Assembly: GCA_025594325.1 (NCBI GenBank)
Contig: JANHCV010000004.1
Coordinates: forward strand, 682,001-746,000
Direction: 5' to 3'
From: Blastocladiella emersonii ATCC 22665
Taxonomy: Eukaryota > Blastocladiomycota > Blastocladiomycetes > Blastocladiales > Blastocladiaceae
Length of the DNA stretch: 64,000 nucleotides
Within the stretch, counting starts at the first letter, position 1, and each line of letters opens with the position of its first letter. The translations under genes were made by a program, and so were the position numbers. The notes under the pieces are model-generated. The model made no database searches and was not told the origin of the DNA. It saw nothing but the letters and a program-made list of their open reading frames with translations. This document shows, in pieces, positions 53,369 through 64,000 of the stretch.

Positions 53369-54636
53369 TGCGGTGCGAGTAGAGGGTGGTGGTGGTGGTG
53401 GTGGTGCGAGTGCGGGGTGGCGATGGCGATGATGGGCTACGCGTACATGAGGGCGCGACAGGGTCGGTCGATGGTGAGGTTAGCCTCAGAGAGAGAGAGA
53501 GAGAGGGCGCGCGGAGCGGGCACGGCATCGATCGCCCGTCCGTGCAGGTGGCGGACGAGCAGGGCAAGGCCGGGTGCGCGTCGCGCGAGCGGTGCGGAGA
53601 GCGCGCGTCGCGTGATGGCGGCGGCGTGCGAGCGCGCGACCCTGCTCCGGCCCCCGTGCGACGCGTTTCGCGCAGAAGAGAGAAAACGCACCTGGACAGC
53701 GCGACGTCGTGGAGGTGCAGTGCCGGTTGCGGATGGATGGATGGATGGGGGCAAAAATATGTGCGATGCGAGGGCGAAGGGAACGGACAGACGGGACGGC
53801 AAAATCGGGGCTTTCGAACGAGGAAAAATCAACCACACAACGAGAGGAGGGCGGAAATCAAACTGGAGGGCGAGCGAGCGGGAGCGGCGGTTAGTCTGCG
53901 TCGTCGTGGTCGTGCGAGGGAGGACAAGGGGGAAGGGCGCGGAGGGAAAGGGCCACGTCACTCGCGTCGCGCACACGCCGCGTCCGCGTTGCTGACTGGC
54001 GGTGGAGGATTCCGTCTGCTCCCACGCCCCGTTGAGCACACACGGAGGGTGGACCGCAGCCGTGCGTGACGTGCGGCGAGACATGGGCCGAGACATGGGC
54101 GAGAAGATGCATGCATGGTGGGTGGGCGCGCGGTTGCCGCGAGTCTGGGTGGGTGGTACTGACCGGCAGGCGGGCGGGTGCAGCGAGGAGGCAGAGCGAC
54201 GGGGGCGAGAGGACGAGCGCGCGACGCGTCGGGGTCAAGTCGAACGGGGCGCGCGTGCGCGTGCAGCGAAAGGGTGGGCGGACGCGTGCGATTCGACGTC
54301 GACGGGGCAGCGGCAGCGCAATGCGCACAGTGACGATACGGACGGGCAGCGATTCGGAGCAACGCGGGGGGTCGTTGGGAGTGAGCTTTGGGTGTGGGCG
54401 AGCGGTCGCATCTGAGGGTGCGTGCGGCGGGCGCTCGGCTGGGGGCGGCGAACACGCGCTCGCCGGCCGGAAAACGCGCCGTGCCGCCACGCCCATCGCG
54501 TCACCTGACGCGCTCTCAGCCACTCGCCGACGCGTGCTCCTCGTCGATGCTCGCTTGCAACTCTCCCTCTCCCCCACCACAACGAACGGCACACGTAAAC
54601 GCCACCCAAGCACCCACTCCCCGCAACGCATCGACC
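53369..54636. other. Divergent promoter region, about 1.27 kb, with simple repeats
   Basis: It lies between the divergent starts of the RRM protein and RagC genes. It holds an (AG)n tract at 53488-53505 and a (GGAT)4 tract at 53731-53746. The plus-strand leader before 54637 is C-rich. No coding frame has domain or codon support. The size is large for this compact genome, so regulatory sequence or a noncoding RNA could be present. Confidence 0.4.
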
Positions 54637-55752
54637 ATGGAAATCCGCCTGCAGCTGCCGCGCGTGCTGCTCATGGGCCTGCGCCGGTCGGGCAAGACGT
54701 CGATCCAGAAGGTCGTGTTCCACAAGATGGCGCCCAACGAGACCATCTTCCTCGAGTCGACCACCAAGATGGGCGTCGAGCGCGTCCACTCGTTCATCCA
54801 GTTCTCGATTGCCGACTTTCCCGGCCAGATCGAGTTCACGGACCCGTCGACGTTTGACCTCGAGGCCATCTTCGGCGAGGGCGCCGCCGATGTCACCTCG
54901 GCGTCGGGCGCCATCATCTTCGTCATCGACGCGCAGGACGACTACTACGACGCGCTGCAGCGGCTGTACGTGACGATCGCCACGGCGCACCGGTACAACC
55001 CGAACCTGTACTACGAGGTGTTCATCCACAAGGTGGACGGGCTCAACGACGAGACCAAGATCGAGACCCAGCGCGACATCCACCAGCGCGTCACGGACGA
55101 GCTGCTGGACCTCGACCTGCTCGAGAAGATCCAGCTGTCGTTTTACCTGACGTCTATCTACGACCACTCCATCTACGAGGCCTTCTCCAAGGTCGTCCAG
55201 AAGCTGATCCCGCAGCTGCCCACCCTTGAGAACCTGCTCAACACCCTGTGCTCGAGCTCCAACATCGAAAAGGCCTTCCTGTTCGACTCGTTCACCAAAA
55301 TCTACCTCGCCACCGACTCGAGCCCCGTCGACGTGCAGAGCTACGAGCTGTGCAGCGACATGATCGACGTCATGATGGACCTCGAGAATATCTACAACCA
55401 GCCGCTCGTCACCTCGGGTACCGCTTCCTCGCCCACCGCCAACGGCACCGCCACCGCGAGCCCGCTCGTCCCAGCATCAGCATCCGCCTCGGACCGCAAG
55501 CAGGGCAGCATGATCCGGCTGTCGACGGGCATCGTGCTGTCGCTGGTGCAAATGGACAAGCTGTCGCTCGTGTGCCTGCTGCGCGCCGAAAACTACGAGG
55601 GCAAGGCGGGGCTGCTCGACTTCAACTTTGACAAGTTCCGCGAGGCCATCTGGGGCGTCTTCTCGCTCGAGCGCGCCGGCCCGCCGCCACCCGCTGCGGG
55701 CAGCGCGGCCAGCGCGGGGGCGATTGCGCCCGCGCCACCGGGCGGGCTCTAG
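54637..55752 (+). CDS. GTR2: Rag-type GTPase, RagC/RagD orthologue (Gtr2)
   Basis: One exon, 371 residues, stop TAG. The G1 loop [12 protein letters not shown] (~14-25) is the Rag-type P loop. [19 protein letters not shown], the G3 region [30 protein letters not shown] and [20 protein letters not shown] are RagC/D/Gtr2 hallmarks (RagA/B differ here). The C-terminal roadblock-like domain includes [39 protein letters not shown] and a low-complexity insert before [20 protein letters not shown]. It pairs with RagA/Gtr1 on the vacuole to recruit and control TORC1 in response to amino acids. It ends 70 bp from the convergent SWEET gene. Confidence 0.96.
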   Translation: MEIRLQLPRVLLMGLRRSGKTSIQKVVFHKMAPNETIFLESTTKMGVERVHSFIQFSIADFPGQIEFTDPSTFDLEAIFGEGAADVTSASGAIIFVIDAQDDYYDALQRLYVTIATAHRYNPNLYYEVFIHKVDGLNDETKIETQRDIHQRVTDELLDLDLLEKIQLSFYLTSIYDHSIYEAFSKVVQKLIPQLPTLENLLNTLCSSSNIEKAFLFDSFTKIYLATDSSPVDVQSYELCSDMIDVMMDLENIYNQPLVTSGTASSPTANGTATASPLVPASASASDRKQGSMIRLSTGIVLSLVQMDKLSLVCLLRAENYEGKAGLLDFNFDKFREAIWGVFSLERAGPPPPAAGSAASAGAIAPAPPGGL

Positions 55753-55822
55753 TTTTACGGGAGAAATACACACAGTTTTGGTGATCGCAATAATCCATAG
55801 TCTTTATAGTCAATCAACGACG

Positions 55823-56519
55823 TCAGAGCACGCGGCGGTACTCGGACCGGCCGTAGTACGCAAACACGCCGAGACTCGCGACCGCGAGCACCAGACCGAG
55901 CCCGTTGGGCACCACGATGTTGGAGTCGCCCACGAGCGCGCCGTACCACGTCCACAGGAACGACGTGACCAGCGACATGACCATGCTCGTCAGCGACATG
56001 CTCGACGCGTTCTTGGCCGCAATCACGCGGCCCAGCGACGCAAGCGGCGAACCGAACATGACGACCGTGCCCAGGCACGCCAGCAGGCCGACGTGCCGCG
56101 TCGCCGCATCCAGCGTCGCGAACTGCGAGTAGATCAGGATCGGGTACACGATCAGCGCCGTCGCAAGCAGCTTGTTCTCCATGGCGTCCTGAACGCGTGC
56201 ACACGCGGGTTAGCCACCGTTACCCGTCAGCGTCCCACACAAGCCGTACCCGCTCCTGCGTGTGCACGTAGTAGACGGCGAGGTAGACGACCGACAGCGC
56301 GAGCCCCGTGGCGTTGACCGTGACAATGACCGAGTCGGGCAGCAGCACGCCGTACTTGGTCCACAGCGTGCAGTTGATGAACATGGACAGGAACGGGAAG
56401 ACGTCCGCCTGCCCGACCGAGTTGGCCTTGTGCATGCCGCGCACCGCCGCCGCCGGTGTCAGGAAGTACGCGATGGTGATGATGGTCGCGAACGCCGACA
56501 GCGCTGCCACGTCGACCAT
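55823..56519 (-). CDS. SWEET-family sugar transporter
   Basis: Exons 56519-56250 and 56188-55823 (intron 61 nt, donor GTACGG), 211 residues, typical SWEET length. Two MtN3/saliva triple-helix repeats are present. Repeat one has FLTPAAAVRGMHKANSVGQA and FPFLSMFINCTLWTKYGVLL. Repeat two has FGSPLASLGRVIAAKNASSM and LTSMVMSLVTSFLWTWYGAL. A linking helix lies between, making seven helices. The P....W.YG pattern in each repeat is the family signature. The exon junction lies in the linker between repeats. SWEETs move hexoses or sucrose down gradients. The adjacent helix-rich N-terminus (VDVAALSAFATIITIAYFLT) acts as the first helix. Confidence 0.93.
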
Positions 56520-56760
56520 GGTTGCTCGAAATCAGGTTGCTTCTTGTGTGCGAGAGTTACATGCAGCGCCGCAGCGGCTTTTCGTTGAAGAGAGGGGAGA
56601 GAGCGCGCGTGGCGCGTCGCCCTCGTCTTCTTTTCCTCGGTCGCCGCCGACGTCGCGCCCCGCCGCACGCGCGACCGTCACGCGACCCGTTTCGTCTCAT
56701 CCTCTTCCCCCCTCTCCCTCTCCCTCTCCCTCTCCCCTCACATCACCAACCAACACAACC

Positions 56761-57777
56761 ATGTCATCCGATGCACGCGCCCTCTTCCGGCAATCCAAAC
56801 TCGCCGCCGCTGCCTCCTCCTCGTCCGCCGCGCGCGTGACGCACCCGCACGCCGCCTACGACTCGGCAACGGGGACCAAGCTCCGGTGCACCGTGTGCGC
56901 CCTGCAGATCAAGTCGCCCGCCGCCTGGACCGTCCACGTCGCCTCGCGCGCGCACAAGCTCGCTGTCGAGGCCGAGCGGAAACGCGCTGCCGGCGCGGGT
57001 GGGGGTGGGGCGGTCAAGCGGAAACGGAGCGAGGTTGACGAAGAGGAGGGGACGGCGAAGCCGGTGGTGGTAGCGGCGAAGAAGAAGACGCTCGTCGCGT
57101 ACGCGGAGAGTAGTTCGGATGAAGAGGAGGAGGCGGCGGCTGCGCCCGCACCACCGGCGCAGCCCGCACCTGCCGCACCCGTTCCAGACGCTGCCGACGA
57201 GGACGAGGACGACGCGCAAGACCTCCCGTCTGGCTTCTTCGACACCTCGGCCGCCACCGCGGGCGTCCCTGCGCTCGACGACCTGCTTCTCGACGACGAC
57301 ACCAACGACGAGGAACCCGAACCCGCCGCCGCCGCTCCCGCCCTCGCATCCCCGAACCACGCCGCCGCCGCATCCCCCAAACCCGCCTCGTCCGCCCTGC
57401 CGACCGGCTTCTTCCAAGCCGACGCCGACGCCGTCGTGGCTGCACAGCTGTCCGAGTTCGAGGCGGCCATCGCCGACGATCTCGACGACGCCGACACGGC
57501 GGAGCCCGACGCGCTGTTCCGGTCGATCCAGATGGAGCGCGACGCCGAGGAGCAGGCCGCGCAGGCCGCGCTCGCGGACCGGATCAAGCGGATCAAGGCA
57601 GGGGTGGGGGAGCCGATGGACGAGGATAGCAGCGACGACGAGGAGGACGAGGACGCCGTGGTGAAGCCAACGTCCGTCGCGGTCGCGGTGCCCAAGCTGG
57701 TCGTGGAAGGAAGCGACGGTGACGAGTCGGTCGACGAAGACGAGCTGTACGGCTGGCGCGCGCGGCGAATCGCCTAG
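56761..57777 (+). CDS. ZNF830-like zinc finger protein
   Basis: One exon, 338 residues, close to human ZNF830 (372), stop TAG. One C2H2-type finger lies near the N-terminus: Cys43, Cys46, His59, His65 in CTVCALQIKSPAAWTVHVAS. A basic segment KRKRSEVDEEEG is followed by acidic stretches. LPSGFFDTSAA and LPTGFFQADADA repeat the LPxGFF motif seen in the family. The C-terminus has a helix DALFRSIQMERDAEEQAAQA and ends ELYGWRARRIA, the usual WR.R close. ZNF830 associates with splicing (XAB2 complex) and DNA-damage responses in animals. The stop lies 45 bp from the convergent mismatch-repair gene. Confidence 0.82.
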   Translation: MSSDARALFRQSKLAAAASSSSAARVTHPHAAYDSATGTKLRCTVCALQIKSPAAWTVHVASRAHKLAVEAERKRAAGAGGGGAVKRKRSEVDEEEGTAKPVVVAAKKKTLVAYAESSSDEEEEAAAAPAPPAQPAPAAPVPDAADEDEDDAQDLPSGFFDTSAATAGVPALDDLLLDDDTNDEEPEPAAAAPALASPNHAAAASPKPASSALPTGFFQADADAVVAAQLSEFEAAIADDLDDADTAEPDALFRSIQMERDAEEQAAQAALADRIKRIKAGVGEPMDEDSSDDEEDEDAVVKPTSVAVAVPKLVVEGSDGDESVDEDELYGWRARRIA

Positions 57778-57822
57778 TCGTCGTCGTTGATACAATATAT
57801 ATACAATGCACACCCACCCACA

Positions 57823-60110
57823 TCACTCGGACACAATCGCCTGCCCCCTAACCAACGACCAGAGCGGCACCCGCACCGGCCCGCCGCCCTTCCCTCCAAA
57901 CCCACCGTCCACGCGCTCAGCCGCGACCACATCCCCGTCCGCCAACACGAGCGCGAGCGGGAGCCCCTCGGGCGTGACGAACCGCCCAATCTCGCGCCGC
58001 GCGCTGCTGACCTGCGGCACGGGCTGCACACGCCGCGGCGCGAACACCATTTCGACGGCGAGCGCCGGCTCGCGCACGTCCGACGGCTTGCACACGAACC
58101 GCGGGGGTGTCGGGATCCCCGATGCCGAGCCGGCGATCGCCGTCGACGACGCGCCGCCCGTCGACTTGCGCGACGACAGGAACGCCGCGAGCGTCGGCTG
58201 CCGCGCGTCCGGCGTCACACGTTGCGGTTGCTGTATCGGCGGGGTGTAGTTGACCGCGGCGGGCGTGCGCGGCGTCGACGCGGCTGAAGAGGACTGCGAC
58301 GACGATACTGGGAGACCGACTTGCCGCGGCTGCCGCGTGATGCGGTGCGGGGGCGCTGTTGGTGTGGTATCGCTGCCGGTGCTCTCGACGCGGCGCCGTT
58401 TCGGCGGGCGCGCGGGCTGCGACGCGCTGAACATCTCGACAATGGTGCGGGTTCCCGATGGCGGAGGTGGCGGGCGGTGGTGCGGCGAAAGAGGTGGGGG
58501 TGGGTCTTGCCGTGGAGATGGTCGCGGTTGGCGGGGCGAGGGCGGTGGCACTTGCCGCAGCGATGGGCGGGGTGGCGGCTCGTCCTCGTCGTCGCTGCCG
58601 AGACCGGCGGCGTGGACGACGGCGGGGCCGGACGCGTCGGGCGAGGTGAGGTTGGGGACGAGCGCGGTGGGCCGTGGAATCGGGGCGGGTCGTGAAACAA
58701 GTGCTGGCTGCGTCGCTGGAGCTGACCGCGCCTGTTGTTGCGGTGGCGCCTGTGGCTGAGGCGGCGGCGGTCCGAGCCGACGAGGCGCGGGGACGCTGGT
58801 GGGAATATCGGGCCCGTCAAAGTCGCTGTCGTACGAGGACAGCGAGAGCGACGGCTGCGGCCGCTGCTGCGCGGGCTCGGGCTCGGGCACCGTGTCCTGC
58901 AGGCGGTACAGCTTGCCGAGAATGTTGGCGATGGTGGCGGCGAGCGCGTCGAGACACTCGGACAGCAGGACCGACTTGTTGGGCTCGACGTTCACGTCGT
59001 ACAGCGACGGGTCGAGGGTGACGAGAATGGCGTAAAACGAGGCGCGCGAGTTGGGTTTCGCCTTGTCGAAGGCGGCCTTGATGGCTTGAGAGACGGGCTT
59101 CGGGCACTTGACGGGCCGCTGGTTCACGAGGAAGAGCGGGGGCGCCTTGGTCGCGGCGCTGCCAACTGTCGCGGGCGCGGTGGTGTGTCAGTGGAGGGCT
59201 CAGGCGAGCGATCGAGCCGAGCAACATACGGTGCGTGTCGGCGGGCACGGCGAGCTCAATAACCGCGTCCTCGAGCGTGGTCGCGTCGGGCGGGCTGTGC
59301 TCGGCGGCGCGGCACCGCAGGTACTGGCACTGGTCCGTCAGAGCGCGGCCGTGCAGGGCGCCAAGCGTCTCGCGCAGGGTCGCGGTGCGCGGCTTGACCC
59401 ACCGCTCCTTGTCCAGGAGGGTCCAGTGGATCTCAGGATGCGCGACGGCGTACTGCACGAGCAGCGGGCGCAGCGACTCTTTCTTGCGCAGCATGGTCTA
59501 CGCGCGGAGAGGTGAGACACATGAGAAGGTCGGAGGATAGCGATGGGACGTACCGCGCGGCGAACCGGGAGCGAGTGGAACAGCTTGGTCACGACGACGG
59601 TGGTCCCGACACCCGCGCTCGTGACGCGCGTCGCGGCGATCTCGCCCTTACCGTCGAGCGTGTACTCGATGGCGACGGGGTCCTCGGCGGTGCGCGTCGT
59701 GATCTTGACGGTCTGCGACACCGTGGCGAGCGAGTTGAGGGCCTCGCCGCGGAACCCGAGCGACGTCACCGTCTCGAGGTCCGAAAAGCCCGTGATCTTG
59801 GACGTGCAGTACCGGCGGCCCATGGCGGCGCGGTCAACCTCGGGTATCCCGGCCCCGTTGTCGGTCACGGTGATGCCGTCGTGCCCGTGCGACTCGAGGT
59901 GCACGATGATGCTGGTGGCGCCCGCGTCGATCGAGTTTCTGTGCGTGTGGGGACGCGGTCAGGGACGCGTGAGTGGCGGTCTCAGCGCGATGACGGCAGC
60001 GAGACAGACACGGACTCGATGAGCTCCTTGACGGCCGAGGCAACGTCGACGATGACCTGGCCCGCGCAGATGCGGCGGACCGAGTCGGACGGCAGCGCGT
60101 GGATCGGCAT
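57823..60110 (-). CDS. MutL homologue, Mlh2/PMS1-like
   Basis: Four exons: 60110-60016, 59938-59554, 59497-59230, 59165-57823; 696 residues, like yeast Mlh2 (695). Introns are 77, 56 and 64 nt, with donors GTCCGT, GTACGT and GTATGT. The GHKL ATPase core is complete after splicing: VKELIENSIDAGAT (~28-41), TVTDNGAGIPEVDRAAMG, YCTSKITGFSDLETVTSLGF with RGEALNSLA, and VGTTVVVTKLFHSLPVRRA. The transducer domain follows (FLVNQRPVKCPKPVSQAIK, FYAILVTLDPSLYDVNVEPN). After ~330 the chain is Pro/Ser/Arg-rich. No endonuclease motif of the DQHA(X)2E(X)4E type is seen, as expected for Mlh2/human PMS1. It would pair with Mlh1 in mismatch repair. Confidence 0.87.
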
Positions 60111-60683
60111 GGCGGTGCGGGCCGGTTGCGGCGTGTTACAGTCGTTTTCACTGGGAACTGAACACGAGGTCGTTTGCGAGCTCTGAAACACACTCTTTCG
60201 CGGCTTCTTTTCGCGTTCCATTCCACGTTCTCGCTGCGCCAGCTTGCCGCCGCAGGCGTCCCGCCAGCGTCTCGTGCACCCCGCTCGCCCCGCAACGCAT
60301 CAAGTGAGGTCACGCGATGTACATGGGTTGCGTGGGTTCGTCTCGGGCGTCGGTTGCGGGGGGGAGAGAGAGGAAGCCGTGGCTCAGCCGCAGCCGAGCA
60401 GGCAGGGACGCACCGAGTCAGAAAACGCGGTCATGTGATGCGACCCGCGATATTTTTGGCAGCGAACCTTGCTGCTCCCGTCGCGCGACTCGCTCGCAAG
60501 GGTGGCGGTCGGCCGCTCCTCCTCTCTCCCCGTTTCCCTCGTAGACGGCTTCCATGTATCCATAACAACAGCAGCAGCAGACACAGTGCTAGACCAACCT
60601 CTGCTACCCATCCCACCGACCGAGCACATCCCCGCAACGGCAGACGCGCGCAAATCACCAACCTCATCAGCACGACCACGACC
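60111..60683. promoter_or_regulatory. Divergent promoter region, about 570 bp
   Basis: It separates the divergent starts of the Mlh2-like gene and the INPP4-like gene. The half next to 60684 has CAACAGCAGCAGCAGACAC and a CA-rich leader (ACCACGACC). No TATA element was seen. Frames crossing this stretch lack domain support. Confidence 0.4.
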
Positions 60684-63600
60684 ATGCGCTTCAACGAGGT
60701 CGACGTGGCCTACTTTGGCGCGTCGCCAACCGCCATCATCCACCGCGGCTGGATGTGGAAGAAGGGCGACATTGCCATCTCGTCGGTCCCGACCTTTGCC
60801 ATGCCCCCGCTCGCGACGCTCTACAAGAAGCGCTGGTTTGTCCTCAAGGGCAACATGCTCTTCTACTTTCGCAACCCCGACGTATGTGCGCGACCGTCAT
60901 TCACCTCTCGCGAGCACCCCCGCTAACCCACCCATTACACGAACTTCCAGGACACGGCGCCGCTCGGGTTCATCCTGCTCGAGCACTGCCAGGTCAGCAC
61001 CGCGCCGATCCCCGCGGGGCTCGAGAACAACCAGGGCGAGATCCCGCCCTTCCACCTCAAGATCAGCTTCCTGTCCGAGTCGTCGCACCGCACCTACGAG
61101 CTGGTCGCCCCGACCGCCAACGACCGCGTGCAGTGGATCCAGCGCCTCGCCTCGGCCAGCGTCGACTACCTGCTCAACGAGATCAAATACCTGCGCTCCA
61201 AGGTGCGCCAGCTCGAGTCCGACGCCGGCATCACCGAGTCGTCGCTCGCCGAGTCGGCCGGCGCTCTGACGCTCGGCGAGAGCTCCGAGGATCTCGCGAG
61301 CGACGCCGCCGACGAATCCACGGCGGCCGCCGCGCGTGACGTCGTCGCCGAACTCAATGGCAACACCTCGCTCATGTACACGCCGAGCCAGGGGTTCGAC
61401 CACGCGCTCGCCTTCTCGATGCGCCTGACTGCGAGCCTCCCGCTCGCGCTGCCCAACCTCGGCGTCACCGTGACCAAGGACTGCTTCGTGTACCTCGCCC
61501 TGCACCAGGCGCGCGGCTCGTCGTACACCGAGTGGGTCCCCATCAAGCCGTTCGCCGCCATGACCTTCTTCACCTGCATGCCCGTCAACCTCAAGCACGA
61601 GACGCTCGTCAGCGTGTACCTCGTCACCCCCGACTTCGCCGAGCACAAGCTGACCGAGGCCGGGATCCCGCTGCGCGGCGGGCCCAACCAGCTCCGCGTC
61701 ACGCTGCCGTTCGACGCCGTCTCGCTCACCATCGGCACGCTGCTGTGGACGCCCATGCCAATCCGCGACGCCGCCGCCAACGTGGCCGCCGTCGGCCCCG
61801 CTGCCGCGTCCGCGACCACGTACCAGTTCTACCAGCTCAACGAGTCGGCGCTCATCAGCGAGGAGACCGAGGAGTCGCCGTGGGCCATGCAGGTGCCGCG
61901 CCTGCTGCTGCAGTGCTGGATCGCCGAGGAGGAGCGCATCATCAAGCGGTTCATGGACCTGACCCCGCACGCCCCCGACATCCACGTCATCCGCCTGCGC
62001 CAGCTCGACATCCACAAGCAGCTCCTGTGCTACTACCGCGACGAGCTCGTCGCCCTCAACGACCTGCGCCGCTCCGGCACCGTCGCGCCGCCGTTCCTCC
62101 GCAAATCGGTCGAGAAGACTACGGCGCACTGGCAGATGTGCGCCCTCAACTGCGTCGTCCAGCGCATGCGCGTCGGGCCCACCATGCCCGTCGCGTCCGG
62201 GTTCGGCCCGCTCGGGTCCTCGTCGGGGACTTCCTCGACGCCCTCGTCGCGCCGCAGCAGCATGATCCTGTCCGCGAGCCCCGCCCCCGTCCAGGACGAG
62301 GCCGCGTACAACTACTCGGTCATCACGTTCGGCGCGCCCACCGCGCACGCGCTCGGGTACTCGTCGTCGTCGACGTCGGGCAGCGGCGCCGGCGTCAACC
62401 CCGTCGGGAACAGCGTCAACGCGACGTCGCCCGGAACCGGGTTCGGCCCGAGCACCGCGGCGCCGACCATCGTCAACGGCGCCAAGGTCGTGGCGACGCG
62501 CGACGCCGACACGCTGATGGCGTACCACGCGACGACGGCTGCCGCAGGCCGCCGCCGCGAGCTCGAGGACCGCCACGCCGCCTTCACCGCGGCGGCGCGC
62601 GAGCTGCAGGCGACCACGCTCGACACGTTCAAGGACCCGACGACCGCGCAGGTGTCCGGGCTGATCACGGCCGTGGGCGGCGCCGCCAAGGAAGTCGCCA
62701 CGCTCGTGATCGCGGTCGCGCAGGCGCTCAAGGACATGGACGAGGACTCGCTCGGCGGGTACCAGGCGCACGTCACCGAGGTCGGGTTTCAGCTCATGGA
62801 GGAGTGGATCCCGCTGCTCATGGTGCGCGGCCAGCAGCTCGCACTGCTGCTCGACGCGGCCTCGTTCGAGGCCTTTGCCGAGACTCTCGCCACGGTCGCC
62901 GACCACGTTACCCTGGGTATCGACGGCGCCACTGCCCTGCTCGACCACCACATGCTCCTCCTCGACGCCCAGTACGCGTCGCCGACCACCTGGCAGCTCT
63001 CGCGCCGCCGCGCCGACTGGATCTTCTCCCAGTGCCTCGGCGCCGTCGTCACGGGGCTCGAGGAGACGGTCCGCGGGTGGACCCGCGCGGCTGACGCCAA
63101 GTCGGCGTTGATGGCGTCGCCGGACGCGGTGCTCGCCGCCAAGGTCGCGACCGTCACGGCCGCGTGGGGCGTCTGGACCCAGGTCGGCTGGCTCACCCAG
63201 TTCGAGTCGCTGCTGTCGTCGCAGGGCGAGGAGCTCGGCATGCTCACCGACATGAAGGCCGCGCTGTTTGACGTCGAAAAGTCGGTCTCGATTGCCCTGC
63301 ACGCGCTTGACGACGACGGCGAGGAGGCGGCCGGCGACGCCGAGTCCGTCAACAACGTCGTGCCCGACTCGGCCAGCACCAGCAGCAAGAAGACGGCCAA
63401 GGCCGCGGCAGCCGCGCGCCGGCTCAAGTTGGTCCGCATCGACGGCGAACGCGGCGACCTCGTGGTCTCGATCGGGATCGAGCGCGCCGTGTACGACCGC
63501 CTGCCGCGGCGCGACGCCAAGGCCAAGGTAGTCCCGCTGCTCTTCACCCAGGGCATCAACGAGCAGCAGTCGCTGTCCAACGTGTTCGGCGGCAGCAAGG

Positions 63601-64000
63601 CGCAGGACGCCATCAACCGCCAGAGCTACGACAAGCTGCAGCGGTTCGTGGGCGCGTACCGCGACCACGTCGGGTCGCTCAGCGCCGACGCCGTCTCGGC
63701 GCCCGCGGCGCGGTCGTATTTCGAGTACGTCAAGATGCTCGTGCACCACTTTGAGCAGATCCTGGGCGGGTCCGAGATCAAGCTCGCCGGCGTCATGTCC
63801 ACGGTCGTCGACGAGGCCTCGCTCAGCGGCGGCAGCGCGCTGAGCGTCGGGACCAACGTCGCGGTCTCAGGCCTGCGCCGCGTGCTCGGCGCCGTCAGCG
63901 GCGGCGCGCGCGCCAAGAACACGGACATTCTCGTCATGGCCGCGCACATCACGCGCGTGCTCGGGTCGCTGCACCTGCTCATGGCCGGCAACGTCGAGGT
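60684..64000 (+). CDS. INPP4-like protein (PH domain plus inositol 3,4-bisphosphate 4-phosphatase-like region), 3' end outside window
   Basis: Exon 1 60684-60881 and exon 2 60951 to the window end (intron 69 nt, donor GTATGT); about 1082 codons visible and still open. A PH domain spans ~18-165 (GWMWKKGDIAISSVPTF, YKKRWFVLKGNMLFYFRN, YELVAPTANDRVQWIQRLAS). A C2-like stretch follows (ALAFSMRLTASLPLALPNLG, VSVYLVTPDFAEHKLTEAGI). Long helices fill the middle. Near 950 the sequence VVPLLFTQGINEQQSLSNVF matches a landmark of type I/II 4-phosphatases, and RAKNTDILVMAAHITRVLGS near 1060 matches the segment just before their CX5R site. At the equivalent point the visible sequence is LHLLMAGNVE, with no Cys. 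The catalytic core is therefore lost, displaced or beyond the edge. Confidence 0.72.

Noticed and set aside
60897-63749. A 950-codon open frame antisense to the INPP4-like gene
   Set aside because: The plus strand has PH-domain and phosphatase landmarks, and the antisense frame is Arg/Gly/Val-rich shadow sequence.
1-64000. Genome-wide reassignment of UAG to glutamine
   Set aside because: Bms1, HSPA12-like, RagC, ZNF830 and the 47806 membrane-protein gene all end in UAG at the expected protein end, so UAG terminates normally in conserved genes.
1-64000. CRISPR arrays, insertion sequences, LTR elements, bacterial operons
   Set aside because: No regular repeat-spacer pattern, terminal inverted repeats with a transposase, LTR pairs or ribosome-binding-site-led gene strings were found. 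Genes have spliceosomal introns.

Overview
The window looks like nuclear DNA of a GC-rich, flagellated, early-diverging fungus. Blastocladiomycota is my best guess and a chytrid is possible. Fungal signs are a Zn2Cys6 transcription factor with a fungal-type activator domain and an Rmt2-type arginine methyltransferase. Flagellar signs are a CatSper delta/epsilon-like subunit and a probable axonemal microtubule protein. Genes sit about one per 2 kb on both strands. Introns are very short (about 42-77 nt), and most 5' splice sites read GTACG instead of GTAAG. Many genes below only become complete after joining exons across these introns. Exon joins were worked out by hand from frame continuity and family motifs.

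Layout. 1-14.6 kb: end of an unknown gene, the Zn2Cys6 factor, the axonemal protein, a four-helix membrane protein, an ABCD4-like transporter, the CatSper subunit and bystin/Enp1. 14.9-18.1 kb: a lower-GC island with a frameshifted F-box-like pseudogene and degenerate tandem repeats. 18.2-31.9 kb: two members of an unrecognised paralogous family flanking an HSPA12-like protein, Bms1 and a Yippee protein, then PP4R2 and Cbf5. 32-37.5 kb: a second low-GC island with an F-box-like pseudogene, a newly assembled four-exon gene (35001-35636), an F-box/Cys-pair gene and a decayed frame broken only by UAG. 37.6-42.5 kb: long-chain acyl-CoA ligase, gene-poor sequence, tRNA-Pro(UGG) and a repeat protein. 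42.7-46.3 kb: a tandem pair of F-box/ankyrin-like genes, both interrupted at almost the same codon. 46.5-64 kb: Rmt2, a polytopic membrane protein, a three-RRM protein, RagC/Gtr2, SWEET, ZNF830-like, Mlh2/PMS1-like and the first ~1080 codons of an INPP4-like protein that runs off the edge.

Functional themes. Bystin/Enp1, Bms1 and Cbf5 all act in ribosome biogenesis, and Rmt2 methylates ribosomal protein in yeast. The CatSper subunit and axonemal protein belong to zoospore or gamete motility. RagC/Gtr2 and SWEET relate to nutrient sensing and sugar flux. The housekeeping genes are intact. The low-GC islands hold fast-evolving, broken or recoded multigene-family copies, and that contrast is the most unusual part of the window. 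No CRISPR array, insertion sequence or clear transposon was seen.
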